DNA of 8,543 nucleotides, taken from contig JAHILQ010000034.1 of NCBI GenBank assembly GCA_018896985.1, positions 1 to 8,543 of the forward strand, in the 5' to 3' direction. The notes below the pieces were generated by a model that was not told where the DNA came from, ran no database searches, and saw only the letters and a program-made list of their open reading frames with translations. Below, in pieces: positions 5,767 to 8,543 of this stretch (position 1 is the first letter of the stretch; each line of letters begins with the position of its first letter). The position numbers were made by a program, and so were the translations under genes. This stretch comes from Nitrospinota bacterium (GTDB taxonomy: Bacteria > Nitrospirota > Thermodesulfovibrionia > Thermodesulfovibrionales > UBA1546).

Positions 5767-6855
5767 ATGTTTGACAGGATAATCAGGATGTTCAAGGAAA
5801 AGGATGGTTTTGTCTCAGGAGAAGAGATGAGCAGAAGGCTCGGCATTACAAGGGCTGCCTTCTGGAAGAAGATAAAGGCATTGAGAGAGAGAGGCTATGT
5901 GATTGAGGGTTCTACTGCAAAGGGCTACAGACTTATAAAAACTCCTGAATTTTCAGTGGAAGAACTGAAAATTCTTGTTAGAGGTGATTTCGGGAAAGAG
6001 ATAATTTTTCATGAAAGCCTTGATTCTACCAATACGCTTGCGATGGAGCTTGCAGAGAAGGGAGTTTCTCACGGAACAGTAGTAATTGCAGACAGGCAGT
6101 TAAAAGGCAAGGGAAGGCTCGGAAGGACTTGGTTCTCGCTTCCGAAGGGCAATATTTATATGAGCGTAATTGTCAGGCCTGAGATTGAACCGAGAGATGC
6201 GACTCTTCTTACAATAATGAGCGCAATATCATGCGCCAGAGCTATCAGGAGTTCAACAGGCATTGAAGTGAAGATAAAATGGCCCAATGACCTGATGGTA
6301 TCCGAAAGAAAATTAGGCGGCATACTCACAGAAATGAAATCCGATCAGGACAGGATTATATTCGCTGTTATTGGCATTGGTATAAATGTTAATGCGCGCC
6401 TTGATATGTTTCCGGTTGATGTCCGTGCTGCGGCAGCATCGGTAATAGAAGAACTTAATAATCCCTTATCGCTCACCCAAAAATCCACCCACCCCCCCTT
6501 TATTAAAGGGGGGACTGCCTGTGCCGTTGGCACGGCAGACAGGCAAGGGGGGATTAAAGAAGGGAGAGCGGGCGGATTTGAAAAAAGTGAAATTTCAAGA
6601 ACACTTATTATCGCCGCGATACTGAATGAATTAGAAAGATGGTTTAAGGTTTTGATTAAAGGCGGCAGAATTCAATTAATCAACGAATGGAAAAAACTTT
6701 CATCAACTCTTGGAAGAAAGGTTAAGGTTGTTTCCGGAAGAGATGCCATCTCAGGGATAGCAGAGGATATAGACGATGAAGGCATGCTGATATTAAGGCT
6801 GCCATCAGGCGGGTTGAAGAAGATAAGCGCAGGCGATGTAATTATGCTGAGGTGA
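5767..6855 (+). CDS. birA: Bifunctional biotin-[carboxylase] ligase / biotin operon repressor
   Basis: BirA forms biotinyl-AMP and attaches biotin to carrier proteins such as the acetyl-CoA carboxylase subunit; long forms also repress biotin genes. The 362-residue product has an N-terminal winged-helix domain (about 1-58, VSGEEMSRRLGITRAAFWKK), so it is the regulatory type. The catalytic domain shows DSTNT (86-90), the biotinyl-AMP loop GKGRLGRTW (114-122), and KWPND (171-175) followed by RKLGG. A C-terminal SH3-like domain follows (about residue 300 on). It is about 40 residues longer than E. coli BirA (321); the excess matches a repeat-encoded insert at about residues 232-272, between catalytic domain and C-terminal helices, so activity is probably kept. 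AAGGAG (5752-5757) is the ribosome-binding site, and the ATG abuts the nth stop. Confidence 0.95.
   Translation: MFDRIIRMFKEKDGFVSGEEMSRRLGITRAAFWKKIKALRERGYVIEGSTAKGYRLIKTPEFSVEELKILVRGDFGKEIIFHESLDSTNTLAMELAEKGVSHGTVVIADRQLKGKGRLGRTWFSLPKGNIYMSVIVRPEIEPRDATLLTIMSAISCARAIRSSTGIEVKIKWPNDLMVSERKLGGILTEMKSDQDRIIFAVIGIGINVNARLDMFPVDVRAAAASVIEELNNPLSLTQKSTHPPFIKGGTACAVGTADRQGGIKEGRAGGFEKSEISRTLIIAAILNELERWFKVLIKGGRIQLINEWKKLSSTLGRKVKVVSGRDAISGIAEDIDDEGMLILRLPSGGLKKISAGDVIMLR
6460..6579. repeat. Composite palindromic insert within birA
   Basis: The core is a G-run hairpin, CCCCCCTTTA (6493-6502) against TAAAGGGGGG (6504-6513), followed by an outer G6 block at 6547-6552, resembling the element in the methyltransferase gene. 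Where that copy has only CGA between its G blocks, this one has 33 bases (6514-6546) forming a second hairpin: TGCCTGT (6516-6522) pairs with ACAGGCA (6539-6545), and GCCG (6523-6526) with CGGC (6533-6536). Degenerate C- and G-rich flanks extend to about 6460 and 6579. The net 30-base excess keeps the frame. It encodes HPPFIKGG, then a segment read as TACAVGTADRQGG. Confidence 0.85.
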
Positions 6856-7024
6856 AGAATTTAGATTTGGTATCCACATTCTTAACGAATATCCATATCC
6901 TGTTCTTTGTTACATCTGTTATTTCATAGAAAGTTCTATTGTTGGTTCAAGCCAGCGATTATCCGTTTTTGACTTTATCTCTCACGCTGTGTTAAAAAAT
7001 ATAAAAGAAAATCAGAGTGAAATC
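6856..7024 (+). other. Intergenic region upstream of lysA
   Basis: This 169-base, A/T-rich gap lies between birA and lysA. I see no RNA gene and no strong terminator. A possible promoter has TTGACT at 6969-6974 and TTAAAA at 6992-6997 (17-base spacing), but the -10 is poor. AGAGTGA at 7014-7020 is a weak ribosome-binding site for the ATG at 7025. The size of the gap, compared with the tight nth-birA junction, suggests lysA may have its own transcription start. Confidence 0.35.
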
Positions 7025-8287
7025 ATGCATTTTTTTAAATATAAGAGGAATGAACTATTTGCCGAGGATGTGCCTGTAAAGAGGCTTGCAGAGAAATACG
7101 GCACACCTCTTTATATATACAGCTACAAAACACTTCTCAGGCATTTCAAGGCGTATGAAAACGCATTTAACGGTTATCCGCATATAATCTGCTTTGCGCT
7201 CAAAGCAAATTCAAATCCGTCTATTTTGAGGCTCTTTGCAAAAAACGGCGGAGGCGCTGATATTGTTTCAGGAGGGGAGTTATACGCGGCTTTAAATGCA
7301 GGCATACCTCCGAAAAAGATTGTATATGCAGGCGTTGGGAAAACCGATGAGGAAATAAGGTTTGCGCTAAAGTCAAAGATACTTATGTTTAATGTGGAGT
7401 CTGAGGATGAGCTGAAGGCGATAAACAGGATTGCAGGCGGGATGAAGACAAAGGCGCCTGTCGGATTGAGGATTAATCCTGATATTGACCCTGAGACGCA
7501 TCCTTATATCTCAACAGGGCTCAGGCAGGATAAATTCGGAATACCGATTGAAGACGCGGTTGAACATTACAGAACTGCAAACAGGCTTAAAAATATTTCT
7601 GTCATCGGCATACACAAGCACATCGGCTCACAGATTACAAAGGTGTCTCCCTTTGTTGATGCGCTCAGAAGGATTCTTGTTCTTGTTGATGAACTAAGCG
7701 CTCAAGGAATAAATATCAAATGCCTTGACATTGGCGGCGGGCTTGGCATCTCGTATAAGGATGAGGAACCGCCTGTGCCTTCAGACCTTGCAAAGAACCT
7801 CCTGCCTTTGCTTAAGGGAAGAAAGATGACATTGATAATGGAGCCCGGCAGGTCTATAGCCGGGAATGCAGGAATACTCGTTACAAAGACCCTTTACCTG
7901 AAGCATGGTTTTGAAAAAGAGTTTGTGATAGTGGATGCAGGGATGAATGACCTGCTCAGGCCTTCGCTTTACGGCGCCTATCACCGCATTCTGCCTGTTG
8001 GGAAAAGGAGGAGGAGCGGAATATTTGCCGATGTTGTGGGTCCGATATGCGAGTCAGGAGATTTTATTGTCAAAGAAAGGGAAATGCCGGCAGTGAAGCA
8101 GGGGGAATATCTTGCTGTAATGGGCGCCGGAGCATACGGTTTTTCTATGAGTTCAAATTATAACAGCAGGCCAAGGCCTGCAGAAGTAATGGTAAAGGGA
8201 AGAGAGCATTTTTTAATAAGGGAAAGGGAAACGTATAAAGATATATTGAGAAATGCGCGGATTCCGGCTTTCCTTGAACGCGTGTGA
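7025..8287 (+). CDS. lysA: Diaminopimelate decarboxylase
   Basis: LysA is the pyridoxal-phosphate enzyme that decarboxylates meso-diaminopimelate to L-lysine, the last step of lysine synthesis. From ATG 7025 it has 420 residues, normal length. Motifs include the PLP lysine in CFALKANSN (K60), HIGSQ (199-203), the phosphate-binding DIGGGLGISY (G237-G239), EPGRSIAGNAG (E273), GPICESGDFI with the active-site C342-E343 from the partner subunit, and YGFSMSSNYNSRPRPAEVMV (Y371) near the end. I chose ATG 7025 because MHFFKYKRNELFAEDVPV matches LysA N-termini; a GTG at 6989 would add 12 unsupported residues. The CESGD motif and length fit LysA rather than arginine or ornithine decarboxylases of the same fold. 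The stop is followed within three bases by an inverted-repeat segment. Confidence 0.96.
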   Translation: MHFFKYKRNELFAEDVPVKRLAEKYGTPLYIYSYKTLLRHFKAYENAFNGYPHIICFALKANSNPSILRLFAKNGGGADIVSGGELYAALNAGIPPKKIVYAGVGKTDEEIRFALKSKILMFNVESEDELKAINRIAGGMKTKAPVGLRINPDIDPETHPYISTGLRQDKFGIPIEDAVEHYRTANRLKNISVIGIHKHIGSQITKVSPFVDALRRILVLVDELSAQGINIKCLDIGGGLGISYKDEEPPVPSDLAKNLLPLLKGRKMTLIMEPGRSIAGNAGILVTKTLYLKHGFEKEFVIVDAGMNDLLRPSLYGAYHRILPVGKRRRSGIFADVVGPICESGDFIVKEREMPAVKQGEYLAVMGAGAYGFSMSSNYNSRPRPAEVMVKGREHFLIRERETYKDILRNARIPAFLERV

Positions 8288-8289
8288 TT

Positions 8290-8467
8290 AGGAGGCTGTG
8301 TCTGGATTGAGGTAAGATTCACGGGTCTGTCAGAATAGGGGCTGAAGTCGCAACGAAGTGGAGCGGATAGCCCCGCATAAGACCTTGTAAGAACCTGATA
8401 TATTGTACTAACATTTATATTTTTACAAGGGTAGTTTAATATTACCGAAAAACAGATACGGCCTCCT
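8290..8467. repeat. 178-base segment with imperfect terminal inverted repeats after lysA
   Basis: Bases 8290-8316 and the reverse complement of 8441-8467 agree at 20 of 27 positions; the outer parts, AGGAGGCTGTGTCTGG and AGGAGGCCGTATCTGT, agree at 13 of 16. Inside are two stems: GGGGCT (8338-8343) with AGCCCC (8369-8374), and CCTTGTAA (8383-8390) with TTACAAGG (8423-8430), the latter extendable to 11 pairs. No open reading frame is present and no target duplication is obvious. It may be a non-autonomous mobile element, a structured RNA, or an unusual transcript end for lysA. Confidence 0.5.
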
Positions 8468-8498
8468 GAAACAGTAAACCTTTGAATTTACTACCCTT
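8427..8498. repeat. Nine-base inverted repeat overlapping the lysA-downstream segment
   Basis: AAGGGTAGT (8427-8435) is exactly complementary to ACTACCCTT (8490-8498). The left arm overlaps the TTACAAGG arm of the stem at 8383-8430, so the two stems cannot form at once. The right arm lies outside the 178-base segment. The rest of the window after 8498 is A/T-rich; no complete gene is visible there. Confidence 0.45.
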
Positions 8499-8543
8499 CA
8501 CATTCAATTACCCTTTTATCTGTAACAATCTTATCCACCTTTA

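Noticed and set aside
6842..6946. Minus-strand open stretch reading FYEITDVTKNRIWIFVKNVDTKS near the birA-lysA gap
   Set aside because: It looks protein-like but has no start codon, is only 35 codons long and overlaps the birA end. It might be a gene fossil, but nothing supports this.
6989..7024. GTG start for lysA at 6989
   Set aside because: The extra 12 residues do not resemble LysA N-termini, whereas MHFFKYKRNELFAEDVP from 7025 does.
8290..8467. Retron-type non-coding RNA after lysA
   Set aside because: Inverted ends and inner stems are superficially similar, but no reverse transcriptase gene is present in the window and no conserved branching-guanosine context could be recognised.
8491..8541. 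Minus-strand open frame at the window edge ending KVDKIVTDKRVIECEG
   Set aside because: It could be the 3' end of a convergent gene beginning outside the window, but 16 codons without a known motif are not enough to call it.

Overview
The window is an ordinary chromosomal stretch of a Gram-negative (diderm) bacterium with middling G+C. The genes are housekeeping genes, and the unusual material is a dense set of small palindromic repeats between and inside them. A Nitrospirota-like or deltaproteobacterial-like source would fit the gene order, the AGA/AGG-rich arginine codons and the G-run palindromes that encode PPFxKGG peptides. This assignment is an impression from sequence style, not a proof.

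Layout. Positions 1-3109 hold the downstream end of an F-type ATP synthase operon on the + strand: the C-terminal part of atpA, then complete atpG, atpD and atpC (F1 subunits alpha, gamma, beta and epsilon). atpA/atpG abut and atpD/atpC overlap by one base, but atpG and atpD are separated by 115 bases holding an A/T-rich heptamer-repeat palindrome. Positions 3180-4049 hold a convergent SPOUT-class (TrmH/SpoU family) RNA methyltransferase gene. It meets atpC at a second heptamer-repeat palindrome, which also supplies the last codons of the methyltransferase. From 4343 a second + strand group begins: a metallo-beta-lactamase-fold hydrolase with a signal peptide and a strong internal second start, endonuclease III (nth), a bifunctional-type biotin ligase/repressor (birA) and, after a 169-base gap, diaminopimelate decarboxylase (lysA). 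The last 256 bases contain no gene I can defend, but do contain a 178-base segment with imperfect terminal inverted repeats and internal stems.

How the genes relate. The ATP synthase genes build one complex. The second group looks like co-transcribed housekeeping genes (base excision repair, biotin attachment to carboxylases, lysine synthesis) rather than one pathway.

I do not see a new defence, secretion or mobile system. The most notable material is the repeat layer. (1) A G-run palindrome is inserted in frame in the methyltransferase gene, and a second copy in birA carries another hairpin nested within it. (2) Three gene junctions carry inverted arrays of very short units, two built on a GTTARAR-type heptamer and one on a CAGTGTC-type unit. 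(3) Two segments of about 180 bases have long imperfect terminal inverted repeats, resembling MITEs or structured RNAs. (4) The hydrolase has two well-formed translation starts, predicting one exported and one cytoplasmic form.
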